From NCBI GenBank assembly GCA_009746045.1, contig RPFO01000188.1:586516-650515 (forward strand): DNA of 64,000 bases, given 5' to 3'. Position 1 is the stretch's first letter. The number at the start of each line of letters is the position of its first letter. Shown here piece after piece: positions 9,355 to 21,361 of the stretch. The notes beneath the pieces are model-generated. The model saw only the letters and a program-made list of their open reading frames with translations, searched no databases and was not told where the DNA came from. The position numbers and the translations under genes are program-made. The DNA is from Mesostigma viride (Eukaryota; Streptophyta; Mesostigmatophyceae; Mesostigmatales; Mesostigmataceae).

Positions 9355-12300
9355 TCACACCCTTGACGTTGCTGTAAGCACGGCATTGGCCACCGCCAGC
9401 TGCTGCTGCTTCTGCCTCTTTTCCCGTTTTACTTCTTCGACGCCGCCTCCCGAGCGGAACTTGCGGATGGCCATCTGTGAGCTCAGTCCCAATAGAAATC
9501 CGTGTGCCAAGTTGTGTAGACAAGCAAGCAAGCTGCTGATGAGCCATGAGACAAAATCCAAGCAATAATAATAAGTGCTGTGAGCAGCATACCTTCTGGC
9601 ACCTCCACCCGGTCTATAAAGTTAGACCAGTCGAAACCTGGGCTCAAAGGTAAAGTGTATGCCGCCATAGCACGGCTCACTTAGCAGGGGGATTAATTTG
9701 AAAACAGGGGCGAGTCACATGTACAAGTGGCTCTCGATCCAAATGTCAAGGCATATGCTAATGTTTGCTACGCATATGAATGAATCCAGGTGTCGCATGC
9801 CAACCTGAACCACCACAGCCACTACCTTATAACATACCGTCGCGCGCGTGGATTACCTGTAGATCTTAATGTATTTATAACTAGTCTCGTTACTCATAGA
9901 TATACTAAGGGGGGTGCCTAATGCCAATCCATCCCCCCGCGGCCATGACCCACTCACTGCATGGCTGCATGCATGCGATGAGTTTCTCTTCAGCTTTCTC
10001 AACTAGCGTGTTGTGAGACGCTTTGCAACACACAGAAGAGCAATCCATGCTATACCCACCGGCCCCTGTCCCCTGGCTGCAGCTAATAATTATACTACCC
10101 CCCATGTGGCCGGCCTACTGCTGCTGCTGCTCTTCAGCAAATATGGCTTTGGATCTTGTGAGCCATGCAGCCGCCCGCGATAGACCTGCAGGCTCGTAGC
10201 TAGTATTATAAACACCAGATCTGGCTCGCTACTAGATACCAAGCAGTGAAAGCGGCCATCCATGCATGCACCTGGCTCACTAATAGCCCATGTATAATTA
10301 TGCGGAACCGGCATACTGAGGCGGGTCACTACTAGACACCCACCTGGCACACTACACCACCGGGCATGCCTATCACCCGTCACCGGCTGCATCTGGCCCT
10401 GGCTCTGTACTTACCCACCTGGCCGGTGGCCCACTGCAATGACGTCATTGAAGTCATGCAAGGGCCACTATAGAGCACAGGCTCACTATATACGTGATCG
10501 ACCCGCCTGACCCATGCACTCGACAAAAACGCACCTGGCCCACGTGCAGCGTCAGCAGCAGCACCAGCCCCCAGTATACAACGAACGCCAGGCAGAAGAA
10601 GCCGCGCAGGCGGCTGTTGCCGGTGAGCTGGTCGAGCATGGTGAAGATGCCAGCACATTGCTCGCCTACAGATGGCACCGCGAGGAACATCCAGATGGCA
10701 AACGCCGTGTGCAGCGCAAAGTGGGCGAAGAACCTGCGATAGAGTGCCCAGGGGAGGAGGCAAATGAAGACAATCGGCATCGTACCGTTTGTTCAGCAAA
10801 TTGGTCGGATTGCGACTGATCCCAGCCTCCAGGGTTGCTTTGCAAACTTGCGGGAGCGATGCGGGCTTGCATGGCCAGCTAGGCCTAATTACAAAGCAGG
10901 TGCCATGGAGCTTAGAATAGGCACCAACCATGGGGCATGACCTGTGGCAATACGGCTGCGTTATATGTATTGGTGCGGGTATGTGCGGCTGCCCGTCAAC
11001 ACCCAAACATGGACACATACATAGGACCGTCAGTTTGGATGGGTGATGAGGACAGGTGGGTACGCTGCCCCCTGGCAGAATGGTGCTTCAATGTGGCGTT
11101 CTGAGATTGCCCAAGATAATTTGTGGAGCAATCGTGCCTGTTTGCTTCAGTGAGAGTTAGCCAAGCGCATATCTGGAGTAGTCAGTACATGAAAGCTGAA
11201 TAGCGCCATGTGAGTGCCCAAGAGACTCAGTTCGTGGAACAATGGTGCTAACTGCGTTAGTGCTAGATATAGCGCTGGGTTAGGGCTAGATGGAACTGCA
11301 TGGTGCTAGATGGAACCATGGTGCTAGCTGGGGTTAGTGCTAGATATAGCACTGGGTTAGGGCTTAAGATATGTAGCACTGGGTTGGGCTTAGATGGAAC
11401 CATGGTGCTAGCTGGGTTAGGGCTAGATATAGCACTGGGTTTTAGGGCTAGATAGCACTGGGTTAGGGCTAGATGGAACCATGGCGCTAACTGCATGGGT
11501 TAGTGGGAATAAGAGGGCGCATCCGGGTAGCAAACAAGCGGCGCGTGGTCAGTCGGCAGGCAGATTTGGCCACTGGGCAGACCAGCGCCGCACCAGCACT
11601 GCAGGCTCTGACAGCCAAAGGGGGCGCGGGGGTCCAGTGACTCGGGGTGCACATCATGGTGGGTGCGTGTGGTGGTGGAACGTACATTGCCACTTTTGAG
11701 ATGGCATTGATTGAGGGAAACGGCCTACACCATGCTGCATGCTGCCCTTGCTGCTATCCGCAACACAACATGCACACCTATAGGCACCGAAGGAGTCATG
11801 ATGCTGGTATCTGCAACACACCTCATCCTGAGGCGTATGCCTTTTGAGTATAGCAAAGTGGCCCCAAAGTGGGAGGTCATTCCTGGAAAATTCTCCCCTG
11901 GACTCTCAGAATGGATTTGAGCTTTTGAGTGAAGCGTGGCCTCACCTGACGTAGAGCATGACCTGGCACAAGCGAGCCGCATGCCGTCATGTCGGGACGT
12001 ACGGGCGCCAGCAGAAAGCCCAAGTCACGATTTATAGCCCAACCGATGGAAGTAGCGCACATTGGTTGTGGGCGATGAACCAGGAACATTCCGTGGAGAG
12101 ACAATCAACAGCAGCCAACATGTGCACAAAGGTGGCGCACCCAACACACAGCTATCGAACCGTCAGAAAATGTCGAGTGCCGTAGCATCAAGAAGCATTC
12201 ATGAATGTTGATGCCAGAAAATGCCGGGAACTGGCCCCCTTTCTGGGGGTTTAGGTCACGTATGTCCTCAGGTGGCCGCGATGGACACCACTGGGCAAAG

Positions 12301-15300
12301 TTTCGATTCGCATCAGGGCAAACTGCAGCTAAAACCAGGGCAGCCAATCTGGCGGTACAGCGGCCATCAAGATAGGCGATAAGGGGGTGCACCCTAAGCA
12401 AGAAACACTTCATCCACCAGCCCTGCACTCGAACTAAGTCCATCTTTGAGGTTCTGTGCCACATGATCAAGTCCTCGATCCGTTGGCAGCGGAACAATTC
12501 TTCCTCCACTGATCTTAGTAGTAGCTTTTGGCCTCACAGCACACCCGCCTTTCTTTCTGCAACGAGGCCTTAGTACAGCACACGCGTGCTCACTGAACTT
12601 CTCCCACTATAGCATCTGTTTCCATCTGTGCCAGCCATGCGCCCACTCAAGTTTATTTCCGCACTGCTCGATCCGTGTGGAGAAAGTACGAGAGAGCTGA
12701 TCCTGAAGCAGTGGTTAGACATCCCCCCGAGACCTTAAACTACACAAGTCCACAACCTCTTACGCTCCTCCCCTGTCAGACCCTTTCCTTCTGCACCGCC
12801 TGTGCGTGCCGTCACTTTTCTTTTCCCTAATGCGGCCCCCGCTTGTACAGCAGCTCGTGCTGTATGCAGCACTTAATTGATGACACTTTGCCACCACAGC
12901 TTACCGACGCTACCCACAGGCATCAGCTTCATCCTGATAACCCATGGCACAGCCTCCACACTCCCCTCACCTCGTCCCTTTGCGTCGCGTGCTGCAGGCT
13001 GCCACAGCGATCCCACATGACCGCACCTCGACGACAATGATCCAATGAGACGTTGTCCTGATTATCCCTGTAGTTCTCTGGCACTGCCCACACTTACCTT
13101 GTCCTTTTGCATCGCGCGGTAGAGCCCCCGGTACCACCCCCGCCACGAGACGGTCACGCCCGCCGCCATGATAACGCCGGCTAGCACCCAGTCGACCACC
13201 TCGCCGTCGCCCGCGAAGAATATCCATGAGATGAGTGCAAAGTTGAAGACGTAGCCCAGGCAGGTGGCCATCCACAGGCGGTAGGCCATGCGCACCAGGG
13301 ACTGGCCCGGGGGGGGGATCTCGGCATTAATGTCGTGGTAAAGGATGGGGCGAAAGCGCGGCCCTGCATGCAGAAGGCAATATTGGAATGTAAGAGCGAT
13401 AGTAAAGATGATGAAATAATTATAATAACTTATTACTATACTAATATTCAATGGGCATGCTAACAACCGCCCCCCAAGTCCTCACCGTTCTTGGGCTACG
13501 CCAGGCGATCTTGAAACTGCTGATCGCACACACTTCCTGGACTACGCAGTGCAGCGGCGTGCAAACTAGTCCCACACACTCACAGTTCTCAACAGGCCAT
13601 AACAGGCCATATTTTTTGGGCCACAACAGGCGAGCACCCAGTGGAAAAGAACGTCCCATGCACGCATGCACTTACAGTTCTTCGGCTTGAGGTCTAGCTC
13701 CGCCATCCGCACCGCCTGCTCCCGCCGCGCGATCTCCTGCTTGCATGGGCGGCAATGACAAGGGAAGCAGCCAGGTGGCGGCAAAAGAGGGTCGTGAGTG
13801 GCGGTGGTAAACAGCGGCGAATGGTGGCATGCAGTTGGCGGCAAATGGTGCAGAATTGCAGAAAATGGCGACCAAGGTGGCACATGGGAGAGCCCGAGAG
13901 GGGGCCAAAAAAAAGAGGAATTGATATTGGGTGGCCTGCATTGTCCGGAAATCGCGCTTTTGCGACAGGGGGTCGACCCCTCCCCCTAGCTGTCAACCCC
14001 CCTCCATCTTCTTGCCCTTTTCTTTCTTCCCCCCCCCAGAGGGCTGCCCTAACCCTGTAACCTTCATTACCCCCCCACACCTTCTTGCCATTTTTAGGCA
14101 CCCCCACCCCCTCCACCTTTTGGTTTTTGGTGGCATTGAATCGTGGCAAATCGTGGCAGATGACAATTAACACCCGCAGCAGGGGTCAGCACGGATTGAT
14201 AGATCACCAGGACCTAACGCGAAGCAGAGAAGTGGCAAGCAGAGAAGTGGCAAGCAGAGGAGTGGCAAGCAGCAGAGGAGTGGCAAGCAGAGGAGTGGCA
14301 AGCAGAGGAGTGGCAAGCAGAGGAGTGGCAAGCAGAGGAGATGGATTGTTTGGGCAAGCAGAGGAGTTGCAAGCAGAGGAGTTGGATCGGCAGGCAAGCA
14401 ACCGCGACTACTAGGGCACGCACAAACAGCTGATATCGCATTCATCGATGTCCAGAGTACAAGGCACATGGTTGAGCGCGCCCGTCTTAGGATACCTGGA
14501 CCATCAGGCACAAGACATGATCTCATGAAAAGCACGGACTAGACTGCGTCATGTGGGTATCGATTAAGGAACCTTCAAACCCCATAAAGATATATATTTC
14601 CTTCTGTTGCATGCCATTCTCACCTCCGTAATTTATCATTCTCAATGCATATATATATATATTCATTGAGAATGATAGATATATATATGAACAGGCGACG
14701 AACAGGCCTAACCATGGGTGCAATACAACATGAGCGCACAGCGGATGCAGGCACACGACATCAAAGCACTCGACATCATGTGCATGGAGTACCATGGATA
14801 TGGGAAGGCGCAAGGTATAGTGCGCACGTTCTACATTTCAATGCACAGGGTCTCTTTCAAACAGAAGACATGCCTAGAAAATTTGATAGGTGGCCCATGT
14901 GGTATAGGTCTTTAGGACACAATGGTGCCCACCACCCGCCTAGGTTGTTGAGCTGGGAGGCTGACTCGGTAGGAATGACCCATGATCACTCTCTCTAGTA
15001 TTCCATAGGGATGACCCCTGATCACTCTCTCTAGTATTCCATAGGGATGACCCCTGATCACTCTCTCTAGTATTCCATAGGGATGACCCGTGATCACTCT
15101 CTCTAGTATTCCATAGGGATGACCCCTGATCACTCTCTCTAGTATTCCATAGGGATGACCCCTGATCACTCTCTCTAGTATTCCATAGGGATGACCCCTG
15201 ATCACTCTCTCTAGTATTCCACTCTCTATAGTATCACCATCACTCTCCATAGTATCACTCTCTATAGTATCATAGTACCATCACTCTCCATAGTATTCTC

Positions 15301-17337
15301 CTCTCTAAAACAAAATACTGCTATGACAACCACCCAGCCTCTCCCTCTTATTAGCTTGGCAGTCCTATCTACAGTCTACGGGAAGGGCCCAACACCCATC
15401 ATCCTCTTCTGCTTGCCAACGCACCTGCTCCCTCTTGTCGAGCTCGGCGACCTGGCCAACAATAGTAGCTCATGATAGCTATAGGGGTACCCGTAATGTC
15501 ATCTCAGCACACTATTGGACTTATTCTTTTTTAAAAACCCATGATGGCTAGAGTACCCGTCAATACAACGCACTACCTAGTCTCACAACCACGCACCTTC
15601 TCCCTCTTGTCGAGCTCCGCCGCCTTTTGCGCAGCAAACTTTGCCACCTGGGACATCTGCCGTCCGTTACCGCCGTGGCGCAGGTGGTGTTGGCACGCGC
15701 CGACATGGGGCATATGGCAGGGCCGCACCCCATCGACACGGGGTTACGGGCATGGTTAGTGCTTAGGGTTTCTGAGCATGGTCAGTGTTAAGGGATTACG
15801 GGCACGCATGCCACCATGGTTAGTGACACTTGTTCGTGCTGCCTTGCACTTGGTGGGTTTGTGCAGCCTTGCACTTGGTGGGTTTGCCCTGCCTTGCACT
15901 TGGTGGTTTTGCCCTGCCTTGCACTTGGTGGGGTCGTGCTGACCGCAGGGTAGAGTGATCGCCACCGCTTGGTTGCCAAGGCGAGCCCTACTATCAAGGT
16001 TGGATGATTTCAATCATGTAGCCACAGTCATGTAGCCTTTGGCCGGCTTCCGCCGGCGTGACCCAGTGAGTAGTACTCCTACTCACATCCGCCCCCGTGG
16101 GGCTGGCATTTAGATTCCATCCACTGGTTCGTGTTGGAGAATTTCGGACACACTTGCACCGCTCTCCGGTAAAGAGCTTTTTCGCAGTTGGGCTATCGCT
16201 TGGGATGCGTTCGGATCAGGAGACCCCTATAGCCGCGAAATCATGCAAGAGGTCCTGTGTTCGAATCCAGTGTTGCCAGTATGGTACCAAACTATTTCAC
16301 AGTGTCGCAAGGTGAGCCCCATTACAAAGGTTTGAGAATTCCAGTCATGCAACTACCGCTTGCTAGACACCCCGTATTCGCATCCAGTCTTCTAGCACAT
16401 GCAATTTTTAAATATATTAAGCTCGTGCTCCCGTTGGGGAGTCATGGAGCACCGGAGTGCTGTTAATCCCTGTATGTGCATGACAGGAAGAAAGGGCAGA
16501 GACCCCCTTTCTCCTTCATGCCAGAGGCATGCCACAGCAGCAATCACAGCACATGCAATAGATGAGCGGTGGCACATGAGGGATGGCTTGCGAGGGGGGA
16601 CCAGCTCTTAACTCCCCCTCACTAAACTTAGGAATTATTGCTAGGTGCGCAACACCCATCACCTCACCCATCAGTTTCCATCACCTCAGTGACGGAATGT
16701 CCGTCCAGGAACCCTGTTACAAAGAGAAAAGCCCACTTTATTCTGCCATGGGGGGAAGAAGCAGAATTATCGTGCCCATGCTCGTTGCTGTCTGAAAGCA
16801 CCTCCAGTGTTAAATCCAAAAATGGCCCGTTGATTTGCACGACGAGACCCCATACACCGTAGGCATACTGCATCTCATAGCAGTTATTCTATCATCTCCC
16901 ATCGGCCAGACGATGTCGATAAGTTCTCGCAAAACCAAACTCACGTCGGAACTTGCGTCGAGCTTCCCGTCGAAATAGCTTGCGACGCCTGGCTGCGCGC
17001 TCGCCTGCGAGGCCTCTTTGTCCACGGCTTTACCCTGCTGCGCCTTTTTCTCGCCGGCGGGCGCGCCCGCCATCGCGGCCCTGACGCTTGCGGGGATAGC
17101 AGAAGATGCAGGCGCCATGATACCCGGGACGCTGCTCCTGGACGATGACGGATGATCGAGCGACACGTCGTACAAGGGGTTCGTTACAGGCCTGCCCGGT
17201 CGAGGACCACCATAGATCTCGGGAACGAACGGGTTCTCGGCCAGGTCGTCCTCCAGAAAAGGGTTGCTACTGCCGCTGCCTTGGCCAGTTCCCGTTCCAC
17301 CGTAAAGCCCCGACCCCTGAAGCGGAAAGTCACGCAT
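9355..17337 (-). CDS. secretory carrier-associated membrane protein (SCAMP)
   Basis: SCAMPs are four-span membrane proteins of Golgi, endosome and plasma-membrane traffic. Minus-strand exons are 16945-17337, 15597-15647, 15425-15451, 13676-13736, 13098-13363, about 10535-10733 and 9355-9474. The first encodes a soluble N-terminus with NPF motifs (SNPFLEDD, ENPFVPE) that bind EH-domain proteins. Exons 2-4 form the heptad segment (AELDKREK, AELDKREQ, EIARREQ) ending KPKNWPRFRPI. Exon 5 carries PILYHDINAEIPPPGQ, two membrane spans and the SCAMP signature WYRGLYRAM. Exon 6 carries spans 3 and 4; exon 7 is the basic tail (MAIRKFRSGGG) ending TGA. Phases agree except between exons 5 and 6: exon 5 ends in phase 0, while the best acceptor for exon 6 needs two bases. 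A microexon of about 14-17 nt in 10748-13097 is therefore likely. Length is about 375 residues. Confidence 0.88.
9475..13097 (-). other. SCAMP introns 5 and 6 with repeats
   Basis: Apart from the 10535-10733 exon I see no further coding match. 11264-11490 is an irregular array of GGGTTAGGGCTAGAT and GGAACCATGGTGCTAG phrases. The rest is unremarkable, apart from a possible unseen microexon. Confidence 0.5.
14220..14390. repeat. 15-bp minisatellite in a SCAMP intron
   Basis: About ten copies of a unit close to AAGCAGAGGAGTGGC. Stop-free frames across it are repeat artefacts. Confidence 0.85.
14635..14676. repeat. AT-rich hairpin
   Basis: ATCATTCTCAATG and CATTGAGAATGAT are perfect 13-bp arms around a (TA)n loop, within a SCAMP intron. 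Confidence 0.75.
14985..15220. repeat. 37-bp minisatellite in a SCAMP intron
   Basis: About six and a half copies of a unit containing GATGACCCCTGATCACTC and CTAGTATTCCATAGG, nearly identical to one another, followed by degenerate TATAGTATCACTCTC repeats to about 15300. Confidence 0.9.
15835..15935. repeat. 25-bp direct repeat in SCAMP intron 1
   Basis: Four copies of a unit containing GCCTTGCACTTGGTGGGTTT. Confidence 0.85.
16423..16560. repeat. dispersed repeat family C, copy 2
   Basis: Copy of 2246-2440 starting CTCGTGCTCCCGTTGGGGAG, inserted in SCAMP intron 1. Confidence 0.8.
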
Positions 17338-18601
17338 TATGTCTAAGGATGGCTAAAAGCTACTGCTAACGAAGCGACGACAAGACCCAAACTCCTGCGG
17401 CTCCGCTATGCCATCTCCAGAGAATCGACCTCCACGCGCTGTGCGTATGCTCGTCACGTCACTCAGCTGGTGCACAGTCACGTGTGCGAGACGATGACAA
17501 GCAATTTATTCCGATAACCCTCGACGCTACGGTAACCTCTCGCAAAACCATGGTGTCCTACGTTTTTTGTTCGTTCTTTCAGTAGGCGTGGGGCCGGGCG
17601 CCCTCACAGTACTGGACAGCCACGTGACTAGGGGCCGCCTGCGGCGGGATTCGACGTGACAGCAAGAAAAAAATTGGCGCGAGTCGAAAAAGGCCCCACG
17701 TGGCAGCGATAAAAAGCGCGCGGGGCCGGATGCGAGGACGCACGCATAAGCAAACAACGGTTCGGCGATCTTAGCAGTTAGCTCGCAAATCATCTGATTA
17801 TTGTAAATTGTATTCATCACGGATGGAATCGGCGTGGGCGTTTGGTGGACCGGGCACTGGGCAGTAGGCAATGGGCAGTTCGTGATGAAGTTTTCTTGGC
17901 GCAGAAGAAAATAAATCTATAGGGCGGGTACGAAATTCTTACATGCACGACATGATACAACGCTCTTGGTTAACAAATTGAGGTTTTCCATATTCTAGAA
18001 TTTTGTCGGTTCGTAGCTCGTCTCCCGCCGTGGCAGACAACACAGGCTACCGCAGAGTGAACCACCCGACCTGGGAGCAGCTAAGCGAGGGTACACGGCA
18101 GTTGTGGTGGCCAATCTTTCAGCGTGGCTTGTAATCTACAGCATCAGCAACAACTCGATTGGCACTTGGCTTCGGAGAAGGGGGAAACAAGATATTCGTG
18201 GGCTAAACACGTGCGCGCAGCAGAACCACGTGCGGAAATTCATGGCGACTGAATTGTCATGGCAAGCTGCGGTATTCTACGACATTCTCACAACTACGCA
18301 TTCTACCCTCCACCAAGCCGCCGTCTAAGGCTTCCTCTCGGGATAGCCATCCAACGGAGATTCACAGCCGTGGTACATCCGATCGAGGCATCACAGAGGA
18401 GGTTCCCACCGGCGGAGCCGCCCGAGGTGCCCACGAAAGGCAGGGTGATACCTCCTTGCTCGGGAATTACGATCTAGACTCCGCTCGCCCGAGCTACCGT
18501 TGCTCTGTTTTTCAAACATAAAAAATCGGAAGGTCTGTTCCCCTTGCTGGCAACAGCTAGCCAATCCCTGGTCTGGCACCACATCCCGATCTCCAACTCG
18601 A
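17338..18601. promoter_or_regulatory. shared divergent promoter region with five CACGTG motifs
   Basis: Lies between the SCAMP start codon (17337, minus) and the Sel1/MYND start codon (18602, plus). CACGTG occurs at 17479-17484, 17621-17626, 17697-17702, 18208-18213 and 18227-18232. This is the core of bHLH (E-box) and plant-type bZIP (G-box) sites. No transposon debris is evident here, unlike other intergenic parts of the window. Confidence 0.5.
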
Positions 18602-21361
18602 ATGTCAACCCCCCCTGGGAGCCAGGCCATAACCGAGCAGGAGGAACGCGCGCGCCGCCTCTTCTCGTCCCACCAGTACGCGGAGGCCGCGCTGGCCTAC
18701 GCGGCACTCGCGCGGGCGGAGCCGACCTGCGGCAAGTGGCTGACCAACGAGGCCAAGTGCCACCACCACCTGAACAAGGTGGTCACCGCGCTGAACTGCT
18801 GCCGCAAGAGCATGGAGGTCGACCCGCCCTGGTCGCGTGCTTACGAGATCGCCGCGCAGTGCCTGCTCCGCGTGCTCCGCCACAATGGGGCCTACGAGGT
18901 GCTTACCCAGGGCATGCGCCTTGCGCCAAGCCCCGCGATCGAGAAGCTGCTGAGGGAGACGCGGGTCGCGCTGTACAAGGACCAAGTCGGGATGACGGGG
19001 TACGACCCCGAGGTGGCGGCCCAGGTGGCCCAGGGACTGGTTGAGGTGTACGACCCCCAGGGTCGGTCGGCGGTCCTCGAGCGCGCCATGTGGGAGGTGT
19101 ACGAGGACACGAGCGACCGCGCGCGCTTTGCAGCCGCAAAGGCCAAGAACCACCGCATCCTCCGGGCCGACACGTGGCGCTCCTGGTTGCGGCGCGCGCG
19201 TGACCTGTACGAGGCGGGCGATTGGGAGGAGTACCTGAGTTTCCTGGAATGGTGCGCGGAGGACGACTGCCCCTTTGCGATGACCTCGCTCGCGGTCCAC
19301 CACATGCGCGGCGACGTGGCACCCGCCGACCCAGCCAGTGGGGTCCTCTGGGCGCGCCGGTGCATCGAGCTCGGCCCCGACCCGGCCTGCGTGGCGGCCG
19401 GGACGACGGACGAGTACCTGACGGATTGCCAACAGGCGCTGTCGACAGCGTACCGTCACGGCATCGGCGGAGTGGAGAAGGACATGGATCAGGCGGAGCG
19501 GTGGCTGCGTGCGGCAGCCGACGCGGGGGACGCGGTCGCGATGAACAACCTAGCGAGGCTGCTGGAGGAGCTGGGCCGCCCGCCCGAGGAGGCGGTCGAG
19601 TGGCTCTTGCGTTCGGCACGGGCCGGATGCACTGTCGCGGCCAGGAACCTCGGGAAGCACTACGAGCGGGGCGAGGGCTGCCCCAGGGACCACGAGGAGG
19701 CGGCGCGGTGGTACGGCGTGGCGGCCGAGGGGGGGGAGCTGGACGGGGTGGATTGCCTGGTGTCCCTGGGCTTGGAGCAGGGTTCGCGGCTCTCGACCAT
19801 CATGCTGGGGGATGCCCGGAGGCACGTGAAGGTATTAAGGGAGCGAGAGGAGGGGGACGGGGGGGCTTCAGGGGCCGGGGGGGTGGCTCGGGGGGGCTTA
19901 GGCAGGGGCCCGGTGCAGGATATGGGCGGAGGCGGCGCCACAGGCCGGCTCGCTCGCATGCTGGCCACGGAGGCGAGACTCTGTTTGGAAATCGGGTTGT
20001 GCCGGTACGCGGACATGTCGGTACGTCAGCTGTGGAAGGAGCTGGGTGCGGCGGGGGAGCCCATGCCGCCGAGCTTTGAGGTGTTTTTTCGGCGGAGGAA
20101 GAGGAGGAGGGGGGGATCACGGGGTTGGGGCGGGCGTAGGGGTGGGGTCGGGTGGGGTGGGGTGAGATCAACGGGGAAGGGTTTTGAGGCACCTGGCAAT
20201 GGTGGTGGTGACGATAGTGGTGACGTTGACGACGATGACGACGATGACGGCGATGACGACGATGACAAGGATGACGACGCTGATGATGACGATGAAGGTG
20301 ATGATGACGCTGGTGATGATGACGCTGGTGATGGTGGTGAAGGTGTTAGCGATGACAATTTTGATGAGGAAGAAGATGTGGGCGTGGCGTATCGGCTCAT
20401 GCTGGTTCGGCGGTTGATGCGTTCGCGCCGGCTCACCCAACTGGAGCGGGAAGCGGCTGAGCTGGCAGACCGGGCGCACAAACTTGCCATGAAAATATCC
20501 CCCTCCTCCTCCCCCTCCTCTTCCCCAGCACTGTCCTCTGCCGCATCGCGTTCGGCACCTCCCTCTTCGTCCTTTTCCACGTCGTCGGCCGGCCCTGGTG
20601 ATGCTGCGAGGTGTTCCAACCTCGATCGGGTCGCGGCCACGCTCATGCAGGTGGGAATCCGCTTCCACGCCAAGGGGAGGAAGGCGGAGGCGTACGAACG
20701 GTTTCTTCTGCCATCCGCAAAGTTGGGCGATGCGCAGGGCTGCTACGTGGCGGGGCGCCACCTGGCGGAGGTCGGCACATCGGCAAAGGAGCTGCAAGCG
20801 GCGCAGCGGTTTTTGTCCCAGGCGGTAGCCAGCGACGTGCCAGGGGCGCAGGACGAGCTGGACGCGCTGACAGCGCGTCTGGCCAGGGGGGGAGACTTGC
20901 ATGGCGCTTCCCCTCTCAATGCCGGTGGTGACACGTTTGATGGTGGATCCGGCGGCCAGGGCGGGAGTCAGGTTGATGGTCAACATGAGGAGAAAGCAGC
21001 AGCAGTAACAGCAGCAGCAATTGCGGTGGAGGCTCCTGGCATGCAGGCCATCGAAGGAGAGGTGGAAGTACATTGCACACAAGGCTCAGAGGATGGCGCG
21101 GAAGATTGCGCAATGGGAGATGGCACTGGGGGCAGTCTTGCTGCTGCTGCAGCAACCCCGGGTGCAGCGGGGGGAGCCTCGTCGGCCAGTGGGGGGGTGG
21201 GCGCCGGTGCGGGCACGAAGACGTGCTGGGGGTGCAAGGCAAGGGTGGCGTCCCTGCGGCGGTGTGGGGGGTGCCGGCGGGCGGGGTACTGCTCGCGCGA
21301 ATGCCAGAAGAAGCACTGGAAGGAGGGGCACCGGGAGGCGTGCGCACAGCTGGCGGCTTGA
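18602..21361 (+). CDS. Sel1-repeat and MYND zinc-finger protein
   Basis: The uninterrupted frame gives 919 residues from ATG 18602 (STPPGSQAITEQEERARRLF follows the Met). An ATG at 18500 would add 34 residues of unlike composition, so I prefer 18602. Order: TPR-like helices at about 10-150; Sel1-like repeats at about 280-395 (AERWLRAAADAGDAVAMNNL, AARNLGKHYERGEGCPRD, EEAARWYGVAAEGGELDG); a Gly/Arg linker; an Asp-rich tract at about 535-600 encoded by GATGAC repeats; a Ser-rich stretch; one more Sel1-like unit (KAEAYERFLLPSAKLGDAQG); an Ala/Gly linker; and a MYND finger at 875-914 (CWGCK, CGGC, YCSRECQKKHW, GHREAC). Sel1 and TPR arrays are adaptor scaffolds and MYND fingers bind Pro-rich peptides, so a protein-interaction hub is plausible. 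No enzyme domain is visible. It is intronless, unlike its neighbours. Confidence 0.85.
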   Translation: MSTPPGSQAITEQEERARRLFSSHQYAEAALAYAALARAEPTCGKWLTNEAKCHHHLNKVVTALNCCRKSMEVDPPWSRAYEIAAQCLLRVLRHNGAYEVLTQGMRLAPSPAIEKLLRETRVALYKDQVGMTGYDPEVAAQVAQGLVEVYDPQGRSAVLERAMWEVYEDTSDRARFAAAKAKNHRILRADTWRSWLRRARDLYEAGDWEEYLSFLEWCAEDDCPFAMTSLAVHHMRGDVAPADPASGVLWARRCIELGPDPACVAAGTTDEYLTDCQQALSTAYRHGIGGVEKDMDQAERWLRAAADAGDAVAMNNLARLLEELGRPPEEAVEWLLRSARAGCTVAARNLGKHYERGEGCPRDHEEAARWYGVAAEGGELDGVDCLVSLGLEQGSRLSTIMLGDARRHVKVLREREEGDGGASGAGGVARGGLGRGPVQDMGGGGATGRLARMLATEARLCLEIGLCRYADMSVRQLWKELGAAGEPMPPSFEVFFRRRKRRRGGSRGWGGRRGGVGWGGVRSTGKGFEAPGNGGGDDSGDVDDDDDDDGDDDDDKDDDADDDDEGDDDAGDDDAGDGGEGVSDDNFDEEEDVGVAYRLMLVRRLMRSRRLTQLEREAAELADRAHKLAMKISPSSSPSSSPALSSAASRSAPPSSSFSTSSAGPGDAARCSNLDRVAATLMQVGIRFHAKGRKAEAYERFLLPSAKLGDAQGCYVAGRHLAEVGTSAKELQAAQRFLSQAVASDVPGAQDELDALTARLARGGDLHGASPLNAGGDTFDGGSGGQGGSQVDGQHEEKAAAVTAAAIAVEAPGMQAIEGEVEVHCTQGSEDGAEDCAMGDGTGGSLAAAAATPGAAGGASSASGGVGAGAGTKTCWGCKARVASLRRCGGCRRAGYCSRECQKKHWKEGHREACAQLAA
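20200..20390 (+). repeat. in-frame GATGAC repeat coding an acidic tract
   Basis: A degenerate GAT/GAC repeat in frame within the Sel1/MYND gene, encoding about 50 mostly acidic residues. It is likely to vary in length between strains. Confidence 0.85.

Noticed and set aside
16220-16290. tRNA or tRNA-derived SINE, suggested by GTGTTCGAATCCAGTG
   Set aside because: The bases on either side of TTCGAAT do not form a 5-bp T-stem and no D-arm or acceptor pairing could be drawn. Similar phrases at 15975-16025 and 16308-16360 suggest only a minor dispersed repeat.
20168-21082. Minus-strand frame of about 300 residues with Ile/Val-rich repeats
   Set aside because: Shadow of the GATGAC-coded acidic tract of the Sel1/MYND gene.
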